Shown: positions 1-6,565, counted from the first letter of the stretch. The stretch is 7,477 bases of DNA from Verrucomicrobiota bacterium (GCA_027297085.1 JAPUIL010000747.1:1-7477); one strand, 5' to 3'. The notes: generated from the sequence alone by a model not told the origin. Made by a program: numbers and translations.

Positions 1-74
1 ATTTGTGATACTCATTTATATTTCCTCATTCAAGAGATTTAGGAACTATTTCCCGTAGTCCCTTATTTCCATAT

Positions 75-123
75 TACTGGAAGGAAATTGCTTTTTAGCG
101 GCCCAGCCGCCGAGGTGGGGGTT
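75..123 (+). repeat. Dispersed hairpin repeat, copy 1 (short form)
   Basis: This copy begins with a variant of the start of copies 2 and 3 (tactggaaggaaattgcttt) and then jumps to the shared 3' part, gcggcccagccgccgaggtgggggtt. The middle block present in the other copies (gggtgatgtcg...actcggta) is missing, so this is an internally deleted or minimal form. The core can fold as a GCGGC/GCCGC stem (98-102 with 106-110) around a 3-nt loop, cca. It lies about 90 bp upstream of the small membrane-protein gene. Confidence 0.6.
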
Positions 124-211
124 GGTCTAAGAGTTCGGATAAAAAAAAAATCTTTTACAAGGGGTTCTGCATTGGATAGGAAATCTTATCTGTTAAATCA
201 AAACACATCAA

Positions 212-616
212 ATGGACACAAAAAAATTATTGATAGGAACTGTCGCTGGTACAGTGACCAGTTTTATTGCCGGTTTCCTCGTATTTGGCCTGGCTCTGAA
301 GAGCTACATGGCAACCAATTCTACCTTTCAGGATTCACCTGATTTTGTATGGATCGTTATAGGTCACATTATATTTTCATTACTCATCACCTATATCTTC
401 TTACAATGGGCTGGCATCAAGACCGTTGTCGAAGGGCTAAAGGCCGGTGCTTTGATTGGCCTTTTGGTTGCACTAAGCTATAATTCTTTTTTTCTCGCTA
501 CCAGTGATGTGTTTACAGGAGGCATTACTACTGCCATCGTTGCTGCCATAGGAGATACCATCATTTGGGCTACGTGTGGTGCAGGTGTTGGTTGGGCTTT
601 GGGCCGTGGCGATTGA
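212..616 (+). CDS. Small four-helix integral membrane protein, function unknown
   Basis: The 134-residue product is almost entirely hydrophobic. Four membrane segments are predicted at about residues 5-28, 44-66, 73-92 and 104-130. It opens with MDTKKLLIGTVAG and has small-residue-rich helices (GLKAGALIGLLVAL; AGVGWALG) that allow tight packing. Its general look matches small uncharacterised membrane proteins common in Bacteroidota and neighbouring phyla; I cannot assign a function. The ATG at 212 is the natural start because the first helix begins right after it, but no clear Shine-Dalgarno sequence precedes it, as is common in such genomes. It stands alone, bracketed by repeat copies 1 and 2, and is more AT-rich than the hydrolase gene downstream. 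A longer reading frame from 88 overlaps it but passes through the repeat and is not believable. Confidence 0.8.
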   Translation: MDTKKLLIGTVAGTVTSFIAGFLVFGLALKSYMATNSTFQDSPDFVWIVIGHIIFSLLITYIFLQWAGIKTVVEGLKAGALIGLLVALSYNSFFLATSDVFTGGITTAIVAAIGDTIIWATCGAGVGWALGRGD

Positions 617-678
617 CTTAGAGTAAGACAAGCCTTGCTGGTCACTCATAATGATCCCTTCCAGGGTATTACTACTTC

Positions 679-699
679 TTTATCAAACAATCTGATAAA
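679..699. terminator. AT-rich inverted repeat after the membrane-protein gene
   Basis: TTTATCA and TGATAAA form a 7-bp stem with a 7-nt loop about 65 bp past the stop codon at 616. There is no run of T after it on the plus strand, so it is at best a weak transcription end; it may equally be a chance palindrome in AT-rich DNA. Confidence 0.2.
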
Positions 700-714
700 A
701 AGGACTCAAACTAA

Positions 715-788
715 TACTGATAGGAATTTGCTTTGGGTGATGTCGCCTTCGACTCGGTAAAGCGGCGCAGCCGCCGAGGTGAGGGTTA
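715..788 (+). repeat. Dispersed hairpin repeat, copy 2 (full form)
   Basis: A unit of about 74 bp that matches copy 3 (3584-3658) with roughly 11 mismatches, starting with an uninterrupted 19-base identity (tactgataggaatttgctt). The 3' half holds GCGGC (762-766), loop gca, GCCGC (770-774), with an outer CTCG (753-756)/CGAG (775-778) pairing possible. The copies differ mostly at loop or wobble positions, so the hairpin is preserved. It sits between the membrane-protein gene and a TPR-like remnant. Confidence 0.75.
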
Positions 789-805
789 TACTGTCAGGGG
801 CATAA

Positions 806-934
806 GGAATAAGGGGACACTCAGTTGAATGGGAACCCGGGCTGTTGGAATGCACCGCCAAATTCTACCGTGTCATGAGCCTGTTCCAGCAAGACCGGGA
901 GGACGAAGCCCGCGCTCTCAATCTGCGAAACTGA
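806..934 (+). pseudogene. Remnant of a TPR-type protein (possibly kinase-linked), both ends missing
   Basis: One plus-strand frame is open from 806 (after TAA at 803-805) to TGA at 932-934. Its codons read ...LLECTAKFYRVMSLFQQDREDEARAL and then NLRN. The stretch ECTAKFYRVMSLFQQDREDEARAL resembles the last TPR-like helix pair of serine/threonine-kinase TPR proteins in Verrucomicrobiota and Planctomycetota, where similar residues (FYRAMSLFRQGKxDEA) occur some 40-50 residues before the C-terminus; this comparison is from memory. There is no proper start and no kinase domain in the window. The recognisable part stops at about base 918, exactly where the stop codon of the convergent hydrolase gene lies, so the last four codons are that gene's antisense. 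It could also be a chance open frame. Confidence 0.4.
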
Positions 935-3548
935 ACGAATAGAGCTTGGCGTTCACGATCTCGAAGCCAAGCCGGAACTCATCGCTTTCGATTTGGTCCA
1001 GAGAGAAATCGTTTGCCCATTGGACTTCGCCGTCGGTGACCGTTTTGGTGAGGGGTTTGCTGGCGATGAACTCCTTGTTGTCTCCGTCCATGAGGATGAC
1101 GCGAATCGATCCTCCCGGTGCGACATCGGCGCAAAGGCGAAGCTTGCCGGTCGTCCGGGCGAGACTGGTTGTTCTGATCACGGCCGGCTTCCTTTGGTCG
1201 ACGGGCTCGTATCCCGCCCAGCCGTCCTTGCGCAAGGTGGCGAGGGCCAAACTGCCCTTGCGCCAGTCGAAGAAGTACCAGTCGCTAGCGCCGTAGTAGA
1301 TCTGAATCTCGCCGGCGCGAATTATCGGCTGCGCCGCGAAGCTGTTGCCCCAATCGTAAGGCATCTTCCCGAACACTCTTTCTTTGGCGTCGGTCGGTGC
1401 GATCAACGGGGTGCCGGGACTGATACGATGCCACGTGTAGGAATCCGGGCTCCAGGCCAGCTCGACATGCTGCCGGACACCATCCCGCGATTTTCTGGAC
1501 GGGTAGTGCATACAGCCAAGCAAACCGAGATACACACTGCCGTCGCGGAAGATGGTCATGTCGTGCAGTTGTTTCAGCGGAGTCCCCTCGAGGATCGTCG
1601 TCGATTTGGACCACTTCACCGCATCCGCACTCTCGGTCCGGGCGACCTTCCGGTTTCCGGTGATCGGCACCCGGTCATAGTGCCGGAGAATGCCCACATA
1701 CTTGTTCAGCTCCGGCGACCAGATCATGTTGGCGTGGGTATCGCTTTCCCCGACTCCCGGCAGGGCCACCTCGGAACTCCAGTGGAGGCCGTCCGCGGAA
1801 TAGCGCATCTTGTAACCGGAACTGGAGCAGTAAAAGGCCTTGTAACGCCTCTCCGGCTTCGGGTCTCGCTTGTCCTTGATGACGCCGGCCCCCGACAGGC
1901 CGTGACAGGCAATGTTGTTCTTCCTGCTCCCCTGGAACTCCACGATCCCGAGTTCCGGTTTCTCCCAGTGAAGGCCGTCCTTCGAGGTCGCGTAAAGCAA
2001 GGCCTCTTCCCGGCGATTCGGCTTCTTGGACATGTAATGGGTCGACTCGGGATTGCGCTTTGGGGGCGGCGTCTCGGAGGTGCGTTCGTCCACGATGAAC
2101 GGACTGTACCAGCACTTATAGAGCTTTTCCTCCTCGTCGTAGATGACGTTGGGATACATGTTGTCGTAGCGCGGTTCCCAGGGCTTGTCCTCGACCAGAA
2201 GCGGATTGTGCGGACTCTTCTTTATCGTGCCGGGCATCAGCCGGGCGTTGTCGACATGCTCGACGACCCGGGAATCGAGCAGCAGGAAGCGATTGCGTTT
2301 CGGTGTGGTCTTGCTGGTCGTGCCCTTCTTGAGGATGGCGTCAAACACTGCCGGACGGACCGCGTTCTTGAGTGAGGTCATGGGCGACTGCTGACTCAGG
2401 GTGATGACCGCCAACTCCTCGCTGGGCGAGAGGAAAAATTCGGTGCCGGCCCCTCCGAGCCATTCATACTCACCGAGCGGAGATGGATTGCCATCGATCT
2501 TGCGGGTGCGCACCGCGAAGCCCAGTCCGAAGCCCCGGCCTTCCGGCCGCCGCGTGATCTCCCCGACGCCCTCCGGGATCTGATTGCGCGTCATGGCTTC
2601 CACCGTCTCGGCTTTCAGGAGGCGCTTGCCGGCAAACTCGCCCTTGCCGGAGAGCATCAGGCAGAAGCGCATGTAGTCCCCCGCGGTGGACACCAGCCCG
2701 CCGCCGCCCGAGAGGAACTTGGGGGCTTTTTCGAAGGTGAAGGGGCCGGTCGTGCCCGGCTGGGGGCCGATCGTCGGTTTGAGGCCGCGGCCGTAGACCG
2801 TGACAAAGCGGTCCCACTTTTCCTTCGGGCAATAGAAGGCGGTATCGACCATGCCGAGGGGCTTGAAGACGCGCGCCTCGAGGAACTTGTCGACGGTCTG
2901 GCCGGCGCCCACCTCGACGAGGCGCGCCACCACGTCAGTGGCGAAGCTGTAGTGCCATCCTTTGCCCGGCTGGTAACGCAGCGGAACTGCCTCGAGCCGG
3001 TTCATCATCTCCTCGAGGGTACTCTTGGCCAGCGAGGGGTGGCCCGCCTTGCGCAGGGCGCGGTCGGTGGTGACGTTGTTGGGAAACCCGGCGGTGTGGC
3101 GAAGAAGATCACGGAGAGTCATCTCGCGTTCCTGTGGTTTGCCACCGACCTTCATCTTCCCCAGGGCCGGGATGTACCTGGAAGCAGGGACGTCCAGTTC
3201 CAGCTTCCCTTCCTCCACCAGGATCATCGCCCCCACGCTCACCACCGCCTTGGTCATGGAGTAGATGCGGAAGATGGTGTCCTTTGCCATCGGCTTGTTA
3301 GCGGAGATGTCCTGCATGCCCTGGGCCTCAAAGTGGATCACTTTCCCGCGTCGCGCCACGATCGTGACGGCGCCCCCGATCTCCTTGTCGTCGATAAACT
3401 TCTGAATCGTCGAAGTGATCTTGGCCATCCCTTCGGCCGACATTCCGACCGCTTCCGGTTTCGCCAAGGGCAACTCCTGACCGGTGGCGGGCCCGGCGAT
3501 ACAGAGGCAAGTCGTGAAACAAAGCAGAACTCGAAAAAACGATTTCAT
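918..3548 (-). CDS. Secreted beta-lactamase-like serine hydrolase fused to a GH32/GH43-like beta-propeller domain
   Basis: This 876-residue protein has two parts. A signal peptide spans about residues 1-22 (MKSFFRVLLCFTTCLCIAG...), so export is expected. Residues about 28-405 form a class-C beta-lactamase/esterase-type serine hydrolase: nucleophile motif S97-M-T-K100, second motif Y200-S-F-A-T-D205, and a WLGGAG motif near 364-369 in place of KTG. Such proteins may be esterases, D-aminopeptidases or transpeptidase-like enzymes rather than resistance enzymes. Residues about 418-876 form a complete propeller domain like PVC proteins annotated as glycosyl hydrolase family 32-like, with repeated blade motifs (NVIYDEEEKLYKCWYS, YATSKDGLHWEKPELG, MRYSADGLHW, WSPDSYTWHR). 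The substrate is unknown. The linker (TTSKTTPKRNR) is short and basic. The preferred start is ATG at 3546-3548; a TTG two codons upstream is possible. The gene is GC-richer than its surroundings and no Shine-Dalgarno is evident. Confidence 0.88.
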   Translation of the reverse strand: MKSFFRVLLCFTTCLCIAGPATGQELPLAKPEAVGMSAEGMAKITSTIQKFIDDKEIGGAVTIVARRGKVIHFEAQGMQDISANKPMAKDTIFRIYSMTKAVVSVGAMILVEEGKLELDVPASRYIPALGKMKVGGKPQEREMTLRDLLRHTAGFPNNVTTDRALRKAGHPSLAKSTLEEMMNRLEAVPLRYQPGKGWHYSFATDVVARLVEVGAGQTVDKFLEARVFKPLGMVDTAFYCPKEKWDRFVTVYGRGLKPTIGPQPGTTGPFTFEKAPKFLSGGGGLVSTAGDYMRFCLMLSGKGEFAGKRLLKAETVEAMTRNQIPEGVGEITRRPEGRGFGLGFAVRTRKIDGNPSPLGEYEWLGGAGTEFFLSPSEELAVITLSQQSPMTSLKNAVRPAVFDAILKKGTTSKTTPKRNRFLLLDSRVVEHVDNARLMPGTIKKSPHNPLLVEDKPWEPRYDNMYPNVIYDEEEKLYKCWYSPFIVDERTSETPPPKRNPESTHYMSKKPNRREEALLYATSKDGLHWEKPELGIVEFQGSRKNNIACHGLSGAGVIKDKRDPKPERRYKAFYCSSSGYKMRYSADGLHWSSEVALPGVGESDTHANMIWSPELNKYVGILRHYDRVPITGNRKVARTESADAVKWSKSTTILEGTPLKQLHDMTIFRDGSVYLGLLGCMHYPSRKSRDGVRQHVELAWSPDSYTWHRISPGTPLIAPTDAKERVFGKMPYDWGNSFAAQPIIRAGEIQIYYGASDWYFFDWRKGSLALATLRKDGWAGYEPVDQRKPAVIRTTSLARTTGKLRLCADVAPGGSIRVILMDGDNKEFIASKPLTKTVTDGEVQWANDFSLDQIESDEFRLGFEIVNAKLYSFSFAD

Positions 3549-3583
3549 GTTCAAAATGGAATTGGCTGGCCGGGAACGATGGT

Positions 3584-3658
3584 TACTGATAGGAATTTGC
3601 TTAGGGTGATGTCGTTTTCAACTCGGTATAGTGGCGAAGCCGCAGGGGTGGGGGTTTA
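3584..3658 (+). repeat. Dispersed hairpin repeat, copy 3 (full form)
   Basis: It matches copy 2 over its whole length in the same orientation. Its stem is GTGGC (3631-3635)/GCCGC (3639-3643) with loop gaa; the C-to-T change in the left arm keeps pairing as a G-U wobble in RNA. The outer CTCG/CGAG pairing of copy 2 is weakened here. It lies about 35 bp upstream of the hydrolase start on the opposite strand, so it would fall in that gene's 5' leader or promoter region. Confidence 0.75.
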
Positions 3659-3759
3659 AGGAGGTTTTTGCTTTCGTCACATCGTGATTCTAGCCACAAC
3701 CGCTTGCAAAGCGAGGAATTTCGCGTTTAATCTACGTAGGTATTAATTGACGAATCCAA

Positions 3760-3771
3760 TTGAAATTTCAA
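3760..3771. promoter_or_regulatory. Perfect 12-bp palindrome in a divergent intergenic region
   Basis: TTGAAATTTCAA reads the same on both strands. It lies between the minus-strand hydrolase gene and the plus-strand ferredoxin remnant/glutaredoxin genes, about 30 bp before the ATG of the ferredoxin remnant. A second short palindrome, CTACGTAG, is at 3732-3739. Such symmetry fits a dimeric regulator site, but no regulator gene is nearby and -35/-10 matches around it are weak on both strands. Confidence 0.25.
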
Positions 3772-3801
3772 CCACAGCGTTCAATTTAAACGAGCACAAT
3801 T

Positions 3802-4003
3802 ATGCCTTATCTGGCCAACCGTTACCCTGAAAATTCTGCGTAGACGACCAGTGCATTGCCTGCGATCTGTCTCGGGAAACCGCTCCGGATTTTTTTACCC
3901 GCGATGAAGACGGAGGCTGTTTGTGAGGAGTAGTCGCATCCCAATACGACCAACCGATGAAATAGACCAAGCATCTCTGAATGGAGAACGATCTCAGAAC
4001 TAA
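3802..4003 (+). pseudogene. Degenerate small [4Fe-4S] ferredoxin gene
   Basis: Three frames together spell a decayed small ferredoxin. From ATG 3802 the frame reads MPYLANRYPENSA and stops at 3841-3843. A second frame from 3831 reads KFCVDDQCIACDLSRETAPDFFTRDEDGGCL and stops at TGA 3924-3926. A third frame from 3917 reads on through ...RIPIRPTDEIDQASLNGE to TAA 4001-4003. Intact relatives, as I recall them, run RYPENVPGKYYVDDQCIDCDLCRETAPNFF, then GGYSYVYKQP, TPEE and GCPVEAI, about 70-80 residues in all, which fits the length here. Lesions: a frame change with loss of about five codons near 3830, the third cluster cysteine replaced by Ser (3870-3872), a second frame change near 3917, and no final Cys-Pro. 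It cannot bind a normal [4Fe-4S] cluster. The middle frame is well supported; the third is tentative. Confidence 0.7.
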
Positions 4004-4045
4004 CTAGCTCTTGTTTAAACCAAAAACCTAGATGAAAGGATAATC

Positions 4046-4354
4046 ATGCCACAACCGAAAATCATTGCTTATTTGAAACCCGCTTGCGGCTGGAGCCAAG
4101 GTGTGCGCGCGATCATGCACAAATACAACCTTGAATACGAGGATCGAGACATCATCAACGATGTCGCCCAGCAGCAGGAAATGATCGAGAAAAGCGGACA
4201 GATGTTGAGTCCTTGTGTCGAGGTTAACGGAAACATGCTTGCTGATGTTAGTGGGGATGAAGTGGAATTATATCTCTTGAGTCAAGGACTCGTGAACCAG
4301 TCCGAGAGTGAGGCCAATGCTCCCACGAACGTGCCTTGTGCACACGAAATGTGA
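4046..4354 (+). CDS. Monothiol glutaredoxin-like protein (CGWS active site)
   Basis: The 102-residue product has a thioredoxin-fold glutaredoxin core (about 4-83). The active site is K11-P-A-C14-G-W-S17, in which the second cysteine of the CPYC type is Ser, so it is monothiol and resembles the CGFS class that carries or relays [2Fe-2S] clusters with glutathione. The cis-proline motif is L54-S-P56-C57, and ADVSGDEVELYL (66-77) is the usual end of the fold that contacts glutathione. A C-terminal tail (84-102) ends in PCAHEM, adding Cys98 and His100. It is cytoplasmic, with no signal peptide. The start is fixed by a good Shine-Dalgarno, GAAAGGA at 4034-4040, five bases before ATG. The Rieske gene follows 84 bp later on the same strand, probably co-transcribed. 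The role in iron-sulfur handling or deglutathionylation is inferred from family and context. Confidence 0.85.
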   Translation: MPQPKIIAYLKPACGWSQGVRAIMHKYNLEYEDRDIINDVAQQQEMIEKSGQMLSPCVEVNGNMLADVSGDEVELYLLSQGLVNQSESEANAPTNVPCAHEM

Positions 4355-4438
4355 CGGTAAGCTCCGATAGTCCGATGAGCATAAGTTTTGGAGAAAGACT
4401 AAACCACCGAAGAACTAAAAAATAGAAGGAAATTAATC

Positions 4439-4747
4439 ATGTCGAAGTTTGTTGAAGTAAGCAAAGTATCCGCGATTCCCGACCAATCGGCAATTTGCGT
4501 CGAAGTAGAGGACAAGAGGGTGGCCCTGTTCAACTTTGACGGGCAATTCTACGCCATTGAAGACACGTGTCCCCATAGAGGAGGCCCGCTGAGTGAAGGC
4601 TCCATTAACGGGGAGGAAGTCAGATGTCCCTGGCACGGTGCCCAGTTCAATATCAAATCAGGTGATGTCACCTCGCCGCCCTCGCCCACCGGGGTTACAA
4701 AATACAACGTGCGTGTCAGTGGAGACGCTATTGAAATCGAAGTCTAG
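4439..4747 (+). CDS. Rieske-type [2Fe-2S] ferredoxin
   Basis: A 102-residue soluble Rieske protein of the dioxygenase-ferredoxin/NirD-like type. The cluster ligands are complete: C44-P-H46 in CPHRGGPL and C63-P-W-H66 in CPWHGAQF, 16 residues apart. There is no signal peptide or membrane anchor, so it is a cytoplasmic electron carrier and not the cytochrome bc1 subunit. Family members pass electrons to Rieske oxygenases or nitrite reductase; neither partner is present here, and the nearest redox enzyme is the convergent flavin oxidoreductase. The ATG at 4439 is preceded by AGAAGGA (4424-4430) with an 8-base spacer. It follows the glutaredoxin gene without an evident terminator and shares its direction, which suggests one operon. 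The identity is secure; the partner is unknown. Confidence 0.92.
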   Translation: MSKFVEVSKVSAIPDQSAICVEVEDKRVALFNFDGQFYAIEDTCPHRGGPLSEGSINGEEVRCPWHGAQFNIKSGDVTSPPSPTGVTKYNVRVSGDAIEIEV

Positions 4748-4811
4748 GTGGTTGAAGGTATTATTACGATCGAAAGTCAATGAATGATATTTCTCTAGAG
4801 ATACGTGACCC

Positions 4812-6494
4812 CTATTTCTGCCTCAGGTGAAAGTAGGCGGGCAACGTGGTCAGTCTGGCATCTTGTACAGGACCGCCGATGGTAAAATGGTATAAACTTT
4901 GATAGTCTCGACTTTTCAGTCCAAATGCTTCGTGCATTGGATTGTCAAAAAAACATCCGATTCCTGTGGAACGATATCCAAAGGCTTCCGCTTCCAAGTA
5001 AAGTACCTGCCCTATCATGCCTGTCTCCCAGAAAAGGTTGCGGTAGAAATGGGCTCCGTAGTGCGAAATAGCAGGCTCAAATTCTGCCAGCATGCCCAGG
5101 CTGAAGGCGCTCTCTCCCGCAATAGCTTGGTGGCAGCTCACCTGTGAGGCCAGCAGTTTCACGTCGTCTCCCCGCAGGAAGTAGAGCGCCAAACCGTCAG
5201 GAACTTCAGGCGGTTTCTGCCAGAGAAAACCAGGTGCCATTCGCTCCTTCAAGGAATCGCGCTTTAGCTCATTGCGGATTAACACGTAAAGTCCTGGTTC
5301 CAATCCGGTAATTCGATGCACAAAAAGTCCGAGATGGACGAATCCACCCCAGGAAATGCTATCCCAAGGCATGTCAGTTAACCAGGAAATGACTCGCGAC
5401 AGGGTCGCGTAGAATTGGTCACGGGTCATACCGGTTGTCCCGTCCATGGCCAAAGCGCTGCGCCTTTGGCGGACGATCCTACCCGCAGACGCGTCGATTC
5501 TCCCAGCCAGATTGGGAAATGGTTTTTTACTGATTGGGCGAGCAGGACTTGGCATTTGCGCCCCGACTGGCTTCCAGCAAGCTTGTGAGACAGAATCAAT
5601 AACTTGCCATTCATAGTGATCCCTGCTGAGCCTATTCGCTGTTCCGATCCATTTGCCTTGTCCGATAGATCCCAAGGCATTCTCTGACAGGTGAAACTCC
5701 ATCACTGCTGGGTTGGGCTTAGCATCCGGGAGTATTACCGCGAGCATGTCCGGCGACTCTCGCTCCATCGGATGGACGCCCTCGGAATGATTCAGTCCCA
5801 AAAGGTAACTGATTTGCTCGTCTGGCACGTTGTTCAAGAAATACAAACGCCAGCCAAATAGTGCCGAGGAGATACGAAGGGCCGCCAGTGCGTGGCCGGC
5901 GTCGTGTTGGCAATACCGGTAGGCGCGCTCGCCATACTTCCAAGATTCTCGCCAGTAAATGGAGGACAAACCAACTAAAAAAGCATGAGGAGGGAATTCC
6001 TTGGTCAAATCATTCCAGAGTTCTTCCGAAAATTCGGTTCGCCGTTCCAAACCATGTTCCCTGGGCGCATAATGATACACCGCTGGACCTTGGCACAAGC
6101 CTTCAATAGCTGGAGCAACCATATAGCCCTCGGTGGGGTGTAAGTTTCCACTGGACGGATTGACTCTCAAAGCCCAGCGATTCTCGCCATATTGTTTCCA
6201 GGCTGAGATGGCCAACGAATAGTAAAAGAACTCCGAAATGGTTTCAAAGTTGACCGGCACAACTTCAGCGGAGTTCAAGTGGAAGATTCGGTCGTAACGA
6301 GGCGTGCGATCTTGCTTTGGAATCCGGAGAGAGACTAATGGAGCTCCTTCATAACGACGGAATGGGTCAGGCTGTGTGGCCCAATCCATGTAACCTAATG
6401 AGTTTGCATAGCGATGGTAGTGATGCTTGGTGCGCTCATGATACGTTAAAGCAGTGTTAAGAGTCTCACCGTCCTGTTCGATTTTATGATTCAT
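4812..6494 (-). CDS. Twin-domain SagB/ThcOx-type nitroreductase-family flavin oxidoreductase
   Basis: The 560-residue protein has two nitroreductase-fold halves. The N-half (about 15-260) has the SagB/ThcOx signatures RVNPSSGNLHPTE (110-122) and ERAYRYCQHDAGHA (189-202), which shape the FMN site. The C-half (about 340-550) has RRSALAMDG (344-352), CHQAIAGES and GMIGQVLYLEAEAFGYRSTGIGCFFD (about 492-517, a typical C-terminal signature), but lacks its own PSSG motif, so it probably completes or regulates one active site. SagB/ThcOx enzymes use FMN to oxidise azolines to azoles in peptide natural products. Two-domain forms of this length also occur outside such clusters, and no YcaO gene or precursor is here, so the substrate is unknown. 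It has no signal peptide. ATG 6492-6494 is preferred because AGGA lies 9 bases before it; a GTG at 6500 is the longer alternative. It converges with the Rieske gene (64-bp gap). Confidence 0.9.
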   Translation of the reverse strand: MNHKIEQDGETLNTALTYHERTKHHYHRYANSLGYMDWATQPDPFRRYEGAPLVSLRIPKQDRTPRYDRIFHLNSAEVVPVNFETISEFFYYSLAISAWKQYGENRWALRVNPSSGNLHPTEGYMVAPAIEGLCQGPAVYHYAPREHGLERRTEFSEELWNDLTKEFPPHAFLVGLSSIYWRESWKYGERAYRYCQHDAGHALAALRISSALFGWRLYFLNNVPDEQISYLLGLNHSEGVHPMERESPDMLAVILPDAKPNPAVMEFHLSENALGSIGQGKWIGTANRLSRDHYEWQVIDSVSQACWKPVGAQMPSPARPISKKPFPNLAGRIDASAGRIVRQRRSALAMDGTTGMTRDQFYATLSRVISWLTDMPWDSISWGGFVHLGLFVHRITGLEPGLYVLIRNELKRDSLKERMAPGFLWQKPPEVPDGLALYFLRGDDVKLLASQVSCHQAIAGESAFSLGMLAEFEPAISHYGAHFYRNLFWETGMIGQVLYLEAEAFGYRSTGIGCFFDNPMHEAFGLKSRDYQSLYHFTIGGPVQDARLTTLPAYFHLRQK

Positions 6495-6540
6495 GGCCAC
6501 GGGTCCTGGTAGAAGACTAATCCTTATCTTTGCCGACGCT

Positions 6541-6565
6541 CAAACACTAATTAATCGGGTGTCCC
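6541..6565 (-). other. Possible element border at the broken end of the TolB-type gene
   Basis: Read on the minus strand, the sequence after the last recognisable codon of the truncated membrane gene is GGGACACCCGATTAATTAGTGTTTG. It shares GGGAC and an exact TTAGTGTT, at nearly the same spacing (10 versus 12 bases between them), with bases 7412-7436 on the plus strand. The two copies are inverted and point outward from the segment between them. This could be the edge of a small mobile or REP-like unit; the match is short. Confidence 0.3.

Noticed and set aside
88..342. 84-codon frame starting in repeat copy 1
   Set aside because: It runs through the repeat and a ten-A run and overlaps the well-supported membrane-protein gene in another frame.
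715..788. Integron attC recombination site reading of the hairpin repeat
   Set aside because: The repeats end in gggtta, gggttt or gggttg and none gives a proper GTTRRRY core or matching RYYYAAC start; there is no integrase, and the genes do not share one orientation.
993..2375. Long plus-strand open frame (460 codons) opposite the hydrolase gene
   Set aside because: It is the antisense shadow of a GC-rich gene; its product has no recognisable domain, while the minus-strand frame has clear signal peptide, catalytic and propeller motifs.
3552..3554. TTG as the start of the hydrolase gene
   Set aside because: An ATG two codons downstream gives a standard signal peptide beginning MKSFF, and no ribosome binding site favours the TTG.
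2952..3659. 235-codon plus-strand frame ending in repeat copy 3
   Set aside because: It is antisense to the start of the hydrolase gene and finishes inside the dispersed repeat; no domain is recognisable.
4792..4801. TCTCTAGAGA palindrome between the Rieske and SagB-type genes as a bidirectional terminator
   Set aside because: It has no loop, no GC-rich stem and no T tract on either side, so it does not look like an intrinsic terminator.
4812..6500. Azole/azoline peptide (TOMM) biosynthesis cluster
   Set aside because: Only the SagB-like dehydrogenase is present; there is no YcaO cyclodehydratase, E1-like partner, precursor peptide or exporter in the window.
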